Of a stretch of 64,000 nt of DNA, positions 1-10,615 are shown in pieces; the first letter of the stretch is position 1; every line of letters starts with the position of its first letter. The translations under genes and the position numbers were made by a program. This DNA is from Clarkia xantiana subsp. parviflora (Eukaryota; Streptophyta; Magnoliopsida; Myrtales; Onagraceae). The stretch covers positions 23,710,452 to 23,774,451 of the forward strand of contig JAPTYO010000002.1 in the NCBI GenBank assembly GCA_036873135.1. The letters are read 5' to 3'. The notes beneath the pieces were generated by a model. The model saw only the letters and a program-made list of their open reading frames with translations, was not told where the DNA came from and made no database searches.

Positions 1-24
1 AATCAGACCAAATCTTATTGTCCT

Positions 25-1545
25 GTGTCAATGTTGACTGAGATGGATTTGTATGAGGCGGGGATTCGCTTGACTCATCCCCCCGCGAGTTTGGTATGTC
101 ATTTAGTCCTCTTGTTTTCATTCATATTTTGTTTTCCCTTTGTAGGTTGGTTTCATGGAAAAACGCATAATGTGCAGGCAGAGCGTTGCGAACGCATCGT
201 TGAGTTGAGCAAGAAGAAGGCACCCTCAGGTTCTGCTCCTAAGGCCAAGAAATCTTCTAAGTTAAGGAAAGCTGCAGAGACTTCCAGTATGTTCTTCTTT
301 CCCTTCTTTTTCGTTTATGATATGCTTATAACTGTTCTCATGTTGTTTTCTTTACATTGTCAGAGCACTCGCCACTGGTTACCGAGTCTGTCCTCCCAGT
401 GAGCAAGAGTTCGAGCCAATCCAAGTCCAAGGCGCGGAAGCCTGACTCTGAGGTCGGACCCTCGGCTGCCAAGAAGAAGAAAGCCGTGAGAGACTCTCCT
501 TCAAGAGATAGTGGTTGAAGAGGCGCTCTCTTTGCTTGACAAAGGGAAGCGACCTCCCGATGGTGATGGAATGTCCATAGATATTGATGCCTCTCTTCCA
601 TCCCTTGCCCCCCAGCCGAGGGGCCGAGTCTCGGGTTTCTTACTATTTACTGACTTGTAAATGTATTGTTACTTGTTGTTTGTGGTCCTTTTCTAACTTG
701 TTGAGTAAAGACTTGGTTCGCCTGACTAACGAGGACATTGTTGGGGCTGAGTTGACTCCTTTTGCTGGATTGAAAGAGTATCACTTCGACAGCCATTCTT
801 CATCGCATACTCCTGAGGTTCGGGTTCGTGTTTTGCGTAGTGTTGTTCCTCCTGGAGATCACATCTCCCATCCCAAGTCTCCTAAGGAAACCAGGCGTTT
901 CATTCAAGGACTCTATCTCGTTATGCCCCATTAAGCAATCTCTTTCTTTTCTATTCCGTTCTATGTAGTTGTTTGTTATGTGACTTGATGTTTGCTCATT
1001 GTCTCAGAGCATGTCCAATATCGTTAATCTCTCGTCTGTTGTACTTGAGTTATCTGAGGAGAACAAGGTTCTTGAGCATAGTCAAGTATCCTTGAAGGCT
1101 GAGCTTAGCAGTGCTGTGGAGAAAGCTCGCCTTTCTGACTTGAAGACGCAAGAACTTCGAGATCAGGTAGCCTCACTTGAGACTACTATTGCTGATTTGC
1201 GCCGAAAGGCTGATGTTGATTCTTCACTCCATGCTGCGTAGTTGAAGAATATTGAGGATAAGTGTCGTACGGAGGAGAGAGAGTATAAGTGTTCCCTTGC
1301 CTATGCTGCTGATTTCTAGGTTTGATGCACCAAAGAGATGAACCAGTTTGGAGAGTATCTTACGGACCAGATATTCAGGATTGATCATCAGTTTCCGTTT
1401 GATGACCTGGGTGATTTCGGTCCTTATGTCAATGGTTATGTTGCTGTTCTCAGGGGACAGGCTGCGGTTGCTGAGAACGTAGTTTATGCCCCTGTGCAGC
1501 AGGATACTACACCTATTGATGTCATTGTTTCAGGTTTCTCTTAAT
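25..1545 (+). pseudogene. Antisense coiled-coil ORF of Gypsy derivative A, decayed
   Basis: Plus-strand coding blocks are separated by intron-like gaps. One block follows an acceptor near 145 and is lysine-rich (ERIVELSKKKAPSG). A second begins near 363. A block near 720-930 contains a conserved-looking LKEYHFDSHSSS stretch. A coiled-coil block of heptads (ELSEENKVLEHSQVSLKAEL) runs from about 1010 to 1240, and a C-terminal acidic block from 1338 to 1545. Several stops and at least one frameshift (near 510) break the reading frame. The N-terminal domain seen in the 24674-27469 homologue is missing or lies outside the window. Its function is not known. It runs opposite to gag and ends facing the 35-bp array. 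Confidence 0.6.
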
Positions 1546-2064
1546 CTTCTTCGAGTTCCATTAGTGGTTCTTCTTCTGAGCATCAAGCCCGCGAGGACTC
1601 CCCGGTGGCATCCGGTTGATTATTTGAGATCCATATCCTTGTACATATTTCTTTGATTTTCCTCCCTTTGTTGGGTTAAGTGGTATCTCCCCGTGTTGGG
1701 TTGAGTGGTTTCTCCCCGTGTTGGGTTGAGTTTATTTTGAAAGCCTCATACTCAGGAGTTTTATAGCTTTGCTACTTAACTTGGTTGTGTTGGTTCTCTT
1801 TAAGATGTTTACCTTAGCTTCGATGGTGGGATGACTTGTTACTTGGTTATGATAGCCTCTTGTGGTTGTTTGTGTGATTCCTTCTTTGCAGGCTCCTTTC
1901 TTGTGCCTGTATTTACTTACTTGATGTCTTTTTAGCATTCTCATCTATCATGATACATGTAATGTCATCATGAACTAACTTGCATGTTTCTCATATCATA
2001 TATCCTTGCTTTGTAAAAAAGAAAGGTTCTTCAAGATACGTTCTTGGAGTCATTTGTAAAAAAA
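1546..2064. other. Non-coding spacer downstream of antisense ORF A
   Basis: I see no gene here. Three imperfect copies of a roughly 30-bp unit (GTTGGGTTGAGTGGTTTCTC and variants) lie at about 1670-1735. This is the 3' flank of the antisense ORF, between it and the 35-bp array. Confidence 0.5.
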
Positions 2065-2518
2065 ATTCACGAGACAGCCTCTCGGATGGCGCGGAATATG
2101 TTCGCAAGATAGGCTCTCGGAGGGCACGGAATATGTTCGTGAGATAGGCTCTCGGAGGGCGCAGAATGTATTCGCGAGAAAGGTTCTGGGAGGGCGTGGA
2201 ATTTTTTCACGAGACAGACTCTGGGAGGGCACAGAGTTTTTTCACGAGATAGGCTCTCGGAGGGCACATAATTTTTTCACGAGATAGGCTCTCGAAGGGC
2301 ACAGAGTTTTTCACGAGATAGGCTCTCGGAGGGCACATAATTTTTTCACGGGATAGGCTTTCGGAGGGCACATAATGTTATCACGAGATAGGCTCTCAGA
2401 GGGCACATAATTTTTTCACAAGATAGGCTCTCGGAGGGCACAAAATGTTATCACGAGATAGGCTCTCGGAGGGAACAGAAAGTTGTCACGAGATTGGCTC
2501 TCGGAGGGCACAGAAAGT
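2065..2518. repeat. Tandem array, about 13 copies of a 35-bp unit
   Basis: The consensus core is CACGAGATAGGCTCTCGGAG followed by GGCACA and a T-rich tail. Copies in the middle are the most alike and the left copies the most diverged. The array lies between the convergent antisense ORF (left) and the gag/protease block (right). Short ORFs across it are artefacts of the repeat. Tat-lineage 3' regions are known to breed such arrays. Confidence 0.9.
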
Positions 2519-2811
2519 GACATGCACTTGGTTGTTGTATCTAAGTAAGGAGTTTGTGGCGATAGCGCTATCTCATACTTAGAAAACATTTTGATAAACA
2601 TCTACTTCATTGAAAACATTCATGCATTATATACAGGGTGGATGTTGTAAGTAGTCCAGGACATCCTTTAGGGAAAACAGTAATTAACAAAAGAGTTGGA
2701 GAGACTTCATGAGCTTTCCACCTCGATAGTTGTTATGAAAACTAGAAACATAGACATGCATTAAACGAAAGATAAAACCAAGGATATGGTTGTTTCATTG
2801 ATGACGTTCCT
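2519..2811. other. Spacer inside Gypsy derivative A
   Basis: No coding signal was recognised between the tandem array and the stop codon of the second gag-like module. No integrase C-terminal tail was found here, in contrast to element B. Confidence 0.4.
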
Positions 2812-3510
2812 TTAGTGTGTGGTTGGTGTCTCCGGTGCTATGTATTCTTTCAGTTCTCCCTTGTAAATCATCTCTTCAATCTCAACTTTCAATACCATGC
2901 AATCATTTGTCTTGTGCCCCCACGTACCATGGTAGTCACACCATCCCCTTGTGTCTTTTCCAAGGAAGGCCTTGCCTTCCTCTTTGCATTCTGGCAGCTC
3001 CTTACTCAGGTGTTTCTTAAAAAGCTCTTCAACTTGCACCTAAGGGGTGTGAAGTTGAAATTTACACCCCCCCCTTCTTGCATGTAAGCTTCCTCCTCAT
3101 CTTTGAATGCTTCACCATGCTGCTTCCTTTCTTTCTCGAATGCCTTGTCCAACTTTTCTTTAAGTTCGCGCATCATGCTTGTCATCACTACCTCATAATG
3201 ACCTCTGAAGGTCTTGAAAGAGTTTGGATGCATGTTTCTAAGGAAAGTTCTTACAGCCTCCCCTCTTGTTACCTCCACGTTGGCCCCGTATTCCACGAAC
3301 CTTTCGAAGTAACTTGCAATGGACTCTCCTGGCATTTGTTTTACATCCTCCATGTGTCTGAAGCCTCTTTCAAGTGCTCTTTTCACTCTCCTTCCACTTT
3401 CGTTATCCGGCTGCCAGGGTATGCTTGTTACCCTTACAACCTTATCACCTACTGTTCTATAGGCCATCCTTCCAAACATCCATTTGCTTAGGCGGAGTGT
3501 GACTCCTACC
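2812..3510 (-). pseudogene. Second gag-like module lying after the protease
   Basis: The 493-residue ORF that starts at 4487 does not stop after the protease. It runs into a gag C-terminal type sequence, with QMPGESIASYFERF and then AVRTFLRNMHPNSFKTF, ending at 3006. After a frame change a further ORF (3039-2812) carries a finger of the Tat gag type, WCDYHGTWGHKTNDC, followed by a conserved-looking LKEYI. Element A therefore has one gag before the protease and the C-terminal half of another after it, where reverse transcriptase would be expected. This looks like recombination between two related elements. It is not a functional polyprotein as it stands. Confidence 0.65.
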
Positions 3511-4487
3511 CTTTTTTTTGTGAACTCGATTTTTTTCTCTCTTTTTTGATAGTTCATACTCCGTCTGCCCTCTGTTATTACCATTGCCACTAAGTCTGAT
3601 TGATGTGACCTTCGTATCATGGAATTGACGTAACACTGCCTTGCAGTGCGTTGATCACCCAGGACTTCTCCTACTCTGTTCTCAGTGATGTACTTCATTT
3701 TCTGATGCACTGTTGAGGGCACAATCTCGTATGGGTTTATTGTGATTCTACCTAGGATCCCGTTGTAGGCTCCAAAGTTTTCCACTACCAAAAAATTCAC
3801 ATTTATCCTCAGTTGTGTCCATCCTTGCCCCAGTGTCACTGGTAGAGTTATCATACCCAGAGGGTAGCTTGTCGCTCCTGAGAATCCGACTAGAGGAAAG
3901 CTCACCGGCTTGATATCTAACTTGGATTTTCCTATCTCTTCTAGCACGCGCATGTTTAGTATATCTGCCGAGCTCCCTCCACCAACAAGTATTCTTTTCA
4001 CATCAAAGTTGTCAATGTCCATTGTTATTACTAGAGCATCGTCATGCGGGAAGACGATGTGGCTCTTATCCTTCTCAGAAAATTCAATCACCATTTCCTT
4101 TTCCTCCCTTTGCCTCTTTCTCCACTTTGTTGTCACATCTATCCTGGAGGCATACACCTCCCTTGCATTTTCCGTTGGTCCACCTGCCGCGACTCCACCA
4201 TGTATCATGTTAATCGTTCCTCTTTTGTTAGGCAAAGGATTATAATCAGCCTTCTCCTTGCCTTTGTCCTTTTGCATGGGCATTGCGGGTGCACTGCTGT
4301 CCCTGTGATCTACAAATTGTTTCAGCTCTCCTCTTTGTACCGCATTGTTTATGCTTAATTTTAAACTGGAGCATTCGTTGGTGTCATGGCCATATGCTTC
4401 ATGGTTGTCGCACCATTTTTCTTTTTCATTTCCTACCATTGGGGCTCTCCATCTTGCTGGGGGTACCCATATCTTCAAGTTCCTCAT
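3511..4487 (-). pseudogene. Gag zinc finger plus aspartic protease of element A, active site lost
   Basis: The ORF opens with a Tat-type finger (WCDNHEAYGHDTNEC), then a basic linker, the spacer NMIHGGVAAGGP, and a retropepsin domain with ILVGGGSSADIL and later YNGILGRITINPYEIVPST. Related proteases have Asp in the triplet ([11 protein letters not shown] in the 28885 copy). Here the codon at 3981-3983 reads Gly, so the catalytic aspartate is gone and cleavage activity is not expected. The start at 4487 is only the first Met after an upstream stop, not a natural start. In an intact element this would be continuous with the gag to its right. Confidence 0.8.
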
Positions 4488-6252
4488 TTATCTTAATACG
4501 ACTGCCGGGGTCGCATTCAATGGTACAAATTTGATGACATTAATATCCTTTGCTCTCAGCTGCTCGCCTGTCTGGTTCCTTGGCTGGGGAAGATGCCGGT
4601 CCTGTTGTCTGATTGGTTGGGGAACCTGAGGTGGTTTTCATTTATTTGGCTTTGTGTTCTCATCCCTTGTGGCCTGAATATTTGCTATCTTGCTTATTCT
4701 ATGTCTTTCCAGGTCTATGTGGGTTTTTACCCTCGCCGCCAGCTCCTCCAATGTGCTTGCGGGTTTCTTAGCCATTTTTTCTGCTAAGGTTGAGCCAAAA
4801 CGTCCACGGTTTCTTATGAAATCCCTTATGATCTCGCCCTCAGTTATTTCCCCCTTTATATCAGCTAGGTTCTAATTCTTGTGTAATAGTTTGCTAGCGT
4901 CTCCTCATGCTCTTGTTTCACATCGTCAGACGAACTTGTTCCCTTAAGCAGCTTCCTTTCTCCTAAGTACCTTTGGAGGAACTTTGCTTTCAGTTGTGCC
5001 CATGAATGGATGCTCTCATTTGGTAGGCTGAAGAACCAGTGTGATCCTACCCCTGACAATGTATTCGGGAACAATAGTGCCTTATAGCGATCATCTGTTG
5101 TCCTACCCAAGAGGGAAGCTTCGTGTTGTTGGATGTGCTCCAAGGGGTCACTCTTGCCATTATACTTTTCTATCTTTATCATGTGTAGCGCGTCTGGCAC
5201 TTTGTTGTTCTCCAACTCCCTTGTAAAGGCGTGACTTGTGCTATCACTCAACCAGTGCATTCCATTCGTCTTAGATTCATTCATCTTTTTTGTGATCATT
5301 GCCTCTATATCTTCTTTAGTTAGCATCACAGGTGATGGACTATAATTTCTTTGTAGTCCATCATAACTGATCACCGGACTTGCGGGGATTTTGTTTCTGT
5401 GATGATATGGACTGTATGTGTAACGTGGATATCCCTGCGGAGGTGGATGCTGAAACTCTTGTCTCCCTGGTTGTTGAGGTTGTGTGTTATCCCTCAATGA
5501 AGTGTATGTCCATGCACCTTGCGGTGCTTGGGTTGCACTGGAGGCACAGACTGCTGTCTGTCCCTTGGGGGTGGTACCTGCTCATTTCTTCCTTGATTTT
5601 CACGCTGCCCTGTTGGAGGGCGTGTGTGTTGTTCTTCCTCCGGAAACTGCTCTGCCTGTTGGTACTGCTCTTCCTGTGGATGTCGCTCCTCTTGTGGGTA
5701 TTGATTCGCCTGCGAGTGTTTCTCTGCTTGCGTATACTGCCTCTATTGCCTGTTTCTCAAAGCCTCCCTATAAGCCAACAACTCATCTAATGCATTCATG
5801 AACCCCGCCCAGAGTCACTGTTTGTGCTCCTTGTGAATACATAGGCCTTGAATTGGTGGTATGAGCCTAGTTGTTGTTTTCTTGTGTTGGCATTCCATAT
5901 GGATACTCCTAAGGATGTGTTCCATAGTGGTACCCCTGTGGAGGTGCCGTGTATTGGTATCCTTGAGACTGTACTCCTTGTTGCACACCATGCCCCTGTG
6001 GTCGTCGAGTCATAGGGGTCGAAGCAGTGGAAGACTCAGCCCCAGCTGAGCATGACGGTCCTCCTTGGTTATTTGCCTGGGTGCTTCTGGGGTTGTTTGA
6101 CGTGCAGGGGGTGCATGCTGCCCCTGCGGAGTAGGTTGTCTTGCCGGGAGTACGGGCTGTCCTGGTGGATGTACAGGCTGTCCTCCTTGATTGTTTGGCA
6201 GCCTGCTTTCCCCCGGTGGACGGTTGTCCCTAGATGGCAGACTGTTCGTCAT
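4488..6252 (-). pseudogene. Gag polyprotein of element A, broken
   Basis: The proline- and glutamine-rich N-terminal part (about 6252-5500) is followed by a Retrotrans_gag-type core in the ORF 5497-4865. Visible motifs are DPLEHIQQHEASLLGRT, LFPNTLSGVGSHWFFSLP and SWAQLKAKFLQRYLGERKLL. Beyond 4865 the homology continues in another frame (GEITEGEIIRDFIRN) with a few stops down to the finger at about 4420. This is the structural protein of an LTR retrotransposon, forming the cytoplasmic particle. Several frame breaks make it a pseudogene. Confidence 0.8.
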
Positions 6253-6285
6253 AGATCTTGCGATAGCCTGGCTTTTTGTTCAAAA

Positions 6286-6301
6286 CCCACGGACGGCGCC
6301 A
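6286..6301 (-). other. Primer-binding site of element A
   Basis: On the minus strand the sequence TGGCGCCGTCCGTGGG starts 2 bases from the LTR end. Its first nine bases, TGGCGCCGT, are complementary to the 3' end of plant tRNA-Asp, as in other plant Gypsy elements. Two further elements in this window carry TGGCGCCGTCTGTGGG at the same place. Confidence 0.75.
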
Positions 6302-6303
6302 AG

Positions 6304-7165
6304 TGTTAAGTCGTGTGTATCGGGGCAGTGGGTTTCCTATCCAAATGACACTTCTCGCAGGTGAGTTGTCCTCTTCAGTGATCTGTCAGCGCGAAGATAT
6401 GATCTATTGCCCAACTCCTTGCAAACCTGCACAAGGGGCGGTACCGAGCACGGAGAGGGGGGTGGTGCTCGGTGAGCCCTCTCTGATGCCTAAGTAAGTT
6501 TGGTATTCTAGAGAGATGAAATCCAGAGAGAAGGTAGAGCTAAAACGAGTAAAGATGCAATGTAACCGAAATGAATGGAACTTGATCACTATATATAGAC
6601 TTCGGGGGGATTAGTCTCTCTCAGGTCCAGTTTCGATCTCGAACCAACAACCTTTACTTAACTTAATAGGTCGGAAGAGAGATATTCAGAAAACCCGATT
6701 TCCTGTCCTGTCTCTCGGGACCTTCGGGGTCGGATGAAAAATCCAACCCCCGAGCAAGTATTTTTCCTTGTCCGGGTCGTTCGCGCTGTGGGTAAAGTGT
6801 TCGGGTCAAAGTTTCGAATTATAATCGTGAGTGAGTCGCCAAAATAATACAATCTGAATGGAAGCGGGTTCAACTTAGGCGTATATTCATCATGGCCCTT
6901 GGCCCACGACAACTAGCGGCCCATTGCCCATGTGAAAAACGACATAGCAGGGCGTGAGCCCCATGATCAAAACACTCCAAATATATACATTACACGGGCG
7001 TAAGGCCCTTAACGCACATTACCTCGAAGCGTAACCTGGAAACATTCAATGTCCATACGTGGCTTCTTATGAGTTAACCAGTAAGGCCTCTCGAGAACAG
7101 GAACCAGGGCGTTGGATATTCCAGGATCATTGCCCTCGTCTACTCACTGACATTTTAGTCTGACA
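6304..7165 (-). repeat. 5' LTR of Gypsy derivative A
   Basis: Begins TGTTAAGTC next to the primer-binding site. A TATATATAG motif near 6587-6596 fits a minus-strand promoter about 290 bases upstream of the binding site. The far border is uncertain because no partner LTR is in the window; CTGACA at 7160-7165 is the best TG/CA end I can find. The ORFs listed inside are chance. Confidence 0.6.
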
Positions 7166-7189
7166 AATGTACGGACTAGAGTAGGAGAG

Positions 7190-7756
7190 TCACGTTAGTT
7201 GGTTGTTAGTTTTGATCGTTAAATGGCATGTGCAAGTCACGTGATCCACCCTAAACTTTTAATTCTGTTCAATTTAGTCCCTCAAATACATAACTAATGT
7301 TTATTTTGTTTAATTTTGTCCGAAAATTTCAAAATCGAACTCAATTGACCTAGCCAGACCTAACCTAGGGCTAGTTCCGGCTAGGTCAATTGGGACCTAG
7401 CCCCAATAGGGTCCAATTGACCCAAATGAGGCTATGTACCAATTAACCTAGGCTAGGTTCGGCTAGGTCAACGGGTTTGATTGGGTTCAATTGGGTTCAA
7501 TTTTGAAATTTTAGGAATAAATTAAACAAAATAAAATTTAGGAATGTATTTTAGGGACTAAATTGAATAAAATCAAAAGTTTAGGGTGGGTCACGTGACT
7601 TGCACATGTTATTTAAAGGACAAAACTAACGGACAACTAACGGATGGACCAAAAGCCATCAAATTTCAAACGTTTGATAACAAAAGTATACAAAAAATAT
7701 CTTGTACCAAAAGTCGCATTCGGTCAAACATGTTGTATGAAAAGTATATTTAACCC
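7190..7756. mobile_element. Palindromic MITE, left end truncated
   Basis: The inner arms (GCAAGTCACGTGATCCACCC and its complement near 7582-7605) are inverted copies around a centre rich in GACCTAGCC. The right arm runs on to a TTTAACCC end at 7756, but the left arm stops at about 7190, so the outer left terminus is missing. The arms match the 33582-34107 and 59257-61086 elements. CACGTG cores lie at 7238-7243 and 7592-7597. Confidence 0.7.
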
Positions 7757-8244
7757 TAACAGTCTATCATTCACACTACCACCTACTCTCCTTAGGTCAT
7801 CATCAGCAGAATCTCATCATGAGATCTTGTCATCATCACACCTACTACACACGATCTGACGCCACTCGGAGCCCTTATAAATAAACCACCACCACAAGAG
7901 ACCACCAGTGGACATACACAAAAGGATGAACACAAGGCCAGTAACGACACCAAATCCAAGACAACAGAAGAGGATGAAGGAACCAGTGCATGAGCCTGGC
8001 CTGATGCAATGACAAAATAACTGACTACAGACACTTGTTCAAAGTAGATGTTCATTTTTCTTATTTGTCAAAGACTTTGTTTGTTGTGTGTTTGGTTTGT
8101 GTTGACCATGTTGTAGGCAACTAGATTTTTTTGTAATTGTTGGATTTATGTTGGAATGTGTAGATTGCACAACCATTTTCATTTTTTTTTTCTGAGATAA
8201 CCATATGTGGACTCGTTATTTTGCCTAACGAATGCATAGGCCGT
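7757..8244. other. Unassigned spacer
   Basis: Nothing recognisable apart from short chance ORFs. A T-rich tract lies near 8186-8200. Confidence 0.4.
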
Positions 8245-8846
8245 CTTTGGTTGCAAAATGTATCATCATATCTGGTACATGTGTCGACAAGACGGACAAT
8301 TTGTTCACATGATTTACTTTTTCATTGTTTCAATTAAATGGGTTGCAGACGCCACTAACGATTGCAACTTCACATGCGCCTATATGTTATTTTGTCGCCT
8401 CTATTGGTTTCTACAGTTGGGTCATTGAGTTCTCGCTCAAAAATCAAGATGTAATGACGTGGGATGATAGGACTGTCTGCATGCCTGACGAGCTGCTTGA
8501 GGAATGACGGGACGCTTCCATAGGTTATCATTGCACGATGCTGCAATGGTTGTGAAATGTGTCATAATATCTGGTACATGTGTCGACAAGACGGATAAGG
8601 TGTTCACATACTTTACTTTTCAGTTGTTTCAATCAAATGGGTTGCAGACACCACTGACGATTGCAACTTTTCCAGCCACTATATGTCAATCTGTAACCCC
8701 TATTGGTTTGTACAGTTGGGTCGCTTCATTCTTCACTCATAAAATCATGATGCAATGACGTGAGATGATAGGATTCACTGCAGTTGAGGAACGATAGGAC
8801 GCTTCCATAGGTGATCATTGCACTTTGCTGCACCTATGGAAGCGTC
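8245..8846. repeat. Two tandem copies of a 297-bp unit ending in a hairpin
   Basis: The block with ATCTGGTACATGTGTCGACA and GGGTTGCAGAC at about 8270-8350 recurs about 297 bp later (8567-8650), with roughly 80 percent identity by eye. The block ends in a perfect 16-bp inverted repeat, GACGCTTCCATAGGTG at 8798-8813 against its complement at 8831-8846, with a 17-base loop. No protein was recognised. Confidence 0.7.
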
Positions 8847-8920
8847 TCCATCCACAATCCACCATCTACTATATATGTGTACATGTAAAAGGTCTTCACA
8901 CCTCTGCTCTAGCAAATTGT

Positions 8921-9482
8921 TGTTGGATTACGGGGACGTAATACTCCGGAATGCTAAACGTGTACTAGCAAGAAATCTAATCTACGCAGCGGAATTAGTA
9001 CACATACCTTTTAGCTTTCCTGCCCAAGAACGATGTGGAGGGAGTTCTGATCCTCCGGTCGGAACCACGTGCAATTTCTTCGTTAGAAGAAGTCCCACGC
9101 GATGTAGCTCCACAACAAGACCTCTGATCGATTCTTCAACGGAGATGGAACCTCAGACCAGATGTGATGGTGCCGAGATTTAACTAAGGGAAACAAGTGT
9201 TCTCAATGGAGATCCTTGTTATTATGAATGAGTGAATAAACCCTTAGCAGACATCCCTATATATAGTATTGGTGGAGTTGCCAAAAGGCAACTCCAACCA
9301 ATGTGGTATAAAGGGGGCGGCCGAACTATGCATGTTAAGGGGGATGACCATTTTGGGCCTCCCTTGTCAATTACTAATTGGCTTTGGCCCAATTAGCCCA
9401 AATTGACAATTACCTAATTAACTTAGGTAATTCCCTTAATTAACGGGCTCCTATTACGGCGCCACGTCACCATATGCTAACA
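8921..9482 (-). repeat. 3' LTR of the 8.6-kb Copia element
   Basis: Starts TGTTGGATTACGG and ends ATATGCTAACA in plus orientation. It is followed at 9483 by the complement of a purine tract (GAGTGGGAGC on the minus strand), as expected at the 3' LTR of a minus-strand element. Confidence 0.95.
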
Positions 9483-10615
9483 GCTCCCACTCGCCGGAAT
9501 GGGAGGGTGCTCGTTAATCTATACGGTTACGCAATAGTATCAACATCTCAGTCTTCAGTCTTCGTCTCCGTCTCTGAATAGTTCATACGAGGCTTGTCGT
9601 GCGACCGGCGGATACGACGGGCATCGTGCTACTAATCTGTTAGGAGTATTATAGCGCCCGCAGAACATTGATTTTCTTTCATGAACCAAACCTGTTTGAA
9701 ATAAAACATGTACCGCACTGTATCCTTGGTCAACTGTTAATTCTCCAACTGCCCAGTTTTTCACAAAGGAATACTTCTCCAGGGCATCCGTACAAGTGTT
9801 CACAACCTTCAACTAATATCCGGTTGGTGGCCTCCTAGTCAACACAAGAGTCGGTGAATTAAAGGTGAACTTGACCATCCCCATCGCTTATACCCTTAGT
9901 CTGACTCAACCGGTTTCCAAGACGTGGTCACTTGGCTGTTTTATTTGGCACTACGCTCGTACGCGGGGAAGCGAGCATTGAGCCAGACCTTAGGTATAAG
10001 TTCTGAGTCCGTGAGGATACTTTGGATGCCTCTTCATAAGGCATCCGGGATCAATCACACTCTCAAGGTGAAGAAGTATGCGCACTTTGAATCACAAGAA
10101 TTCTAGCTAGCACAACCGAGCATGACCCCGTAGTCGTAGTGGCACGCGCAGTATGAAGCACGCGTCGATAGCACACCTGGTAAAGCCAAAGATGGGATAT
10201 TTCAATAATGCTATCGCAGAATCTCTCATCTGGCCTTGAATGTGATATATAGTGATGGACTAAGTCCAACTCGGTGATTTACAAAACTAAGATTAAGTCA
10301 CGTTGTTAAGCGTGACAATGTTATCGTTTTGTTTAATCAGGTTTATCCCCCTGATTCTTAGCCAATCTTGTTACGGTAGAGGTCCCTCTCTCCTTACAAG
10401 ATGACCGTGCCTGTGTGACGAGGCAAGGTTTACATTCGACATAATTTTGGTGGAAGAATTTTACTTCTTCCTACGACTTAGTTTATAGACCGTAAAATCC
10501 AGTGTTGTTAATCATTATGACGTCGATAAATCATAAACTCAAATTGCAATTCTTTATTCAATTGAAATATCATTTCAAATGTCAAAACGTTATCACCTTT
10601 TACAAGCCACACAGT
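9483..10615 (-). other. 3' untranslated internal region of the Copia element
   Basis: There are 1.1 kb between the RNase H stop codon and the LTR, with no coding signal. The polypurine tract is at 9483-9495. Confidence 0.6.

Larger units (their letters stand above)
1..7165 (-). mobile_element. Tat-like Ty3/Gypsy non-autonomous derivative A (partial)
   Basis: Sense strand is minus. Reading from the right there is an LTR (7165-6304), a primer-binding site, a proline-rich gag, a protease, a second gag-like module, a 35-bp tandem array and an antisense coiled-coil gene on the plus strand. The 3' LTR would lie left of position 1, so the element is cut by the window edge. No reverse transcriptase, RNase H or integrase core is visible. 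The plan matches elements 23339-31378 and 47001-56214. Assignment to the Tat lineage rests on the gag finger type and the antisense ORF and is inferred. The outer LTR border at 7165 is a guess from a TG...CA pair. Confidence 0.75.

Noticed and set aside
7771..7790. CACTACCACC as the missing end of the CACTA element
   Set aside because: It does not match the opposite terminus (CACTATTAGAAAAACC) beyond CACTA, and there are no subterminal GGTCGG repeats near it.
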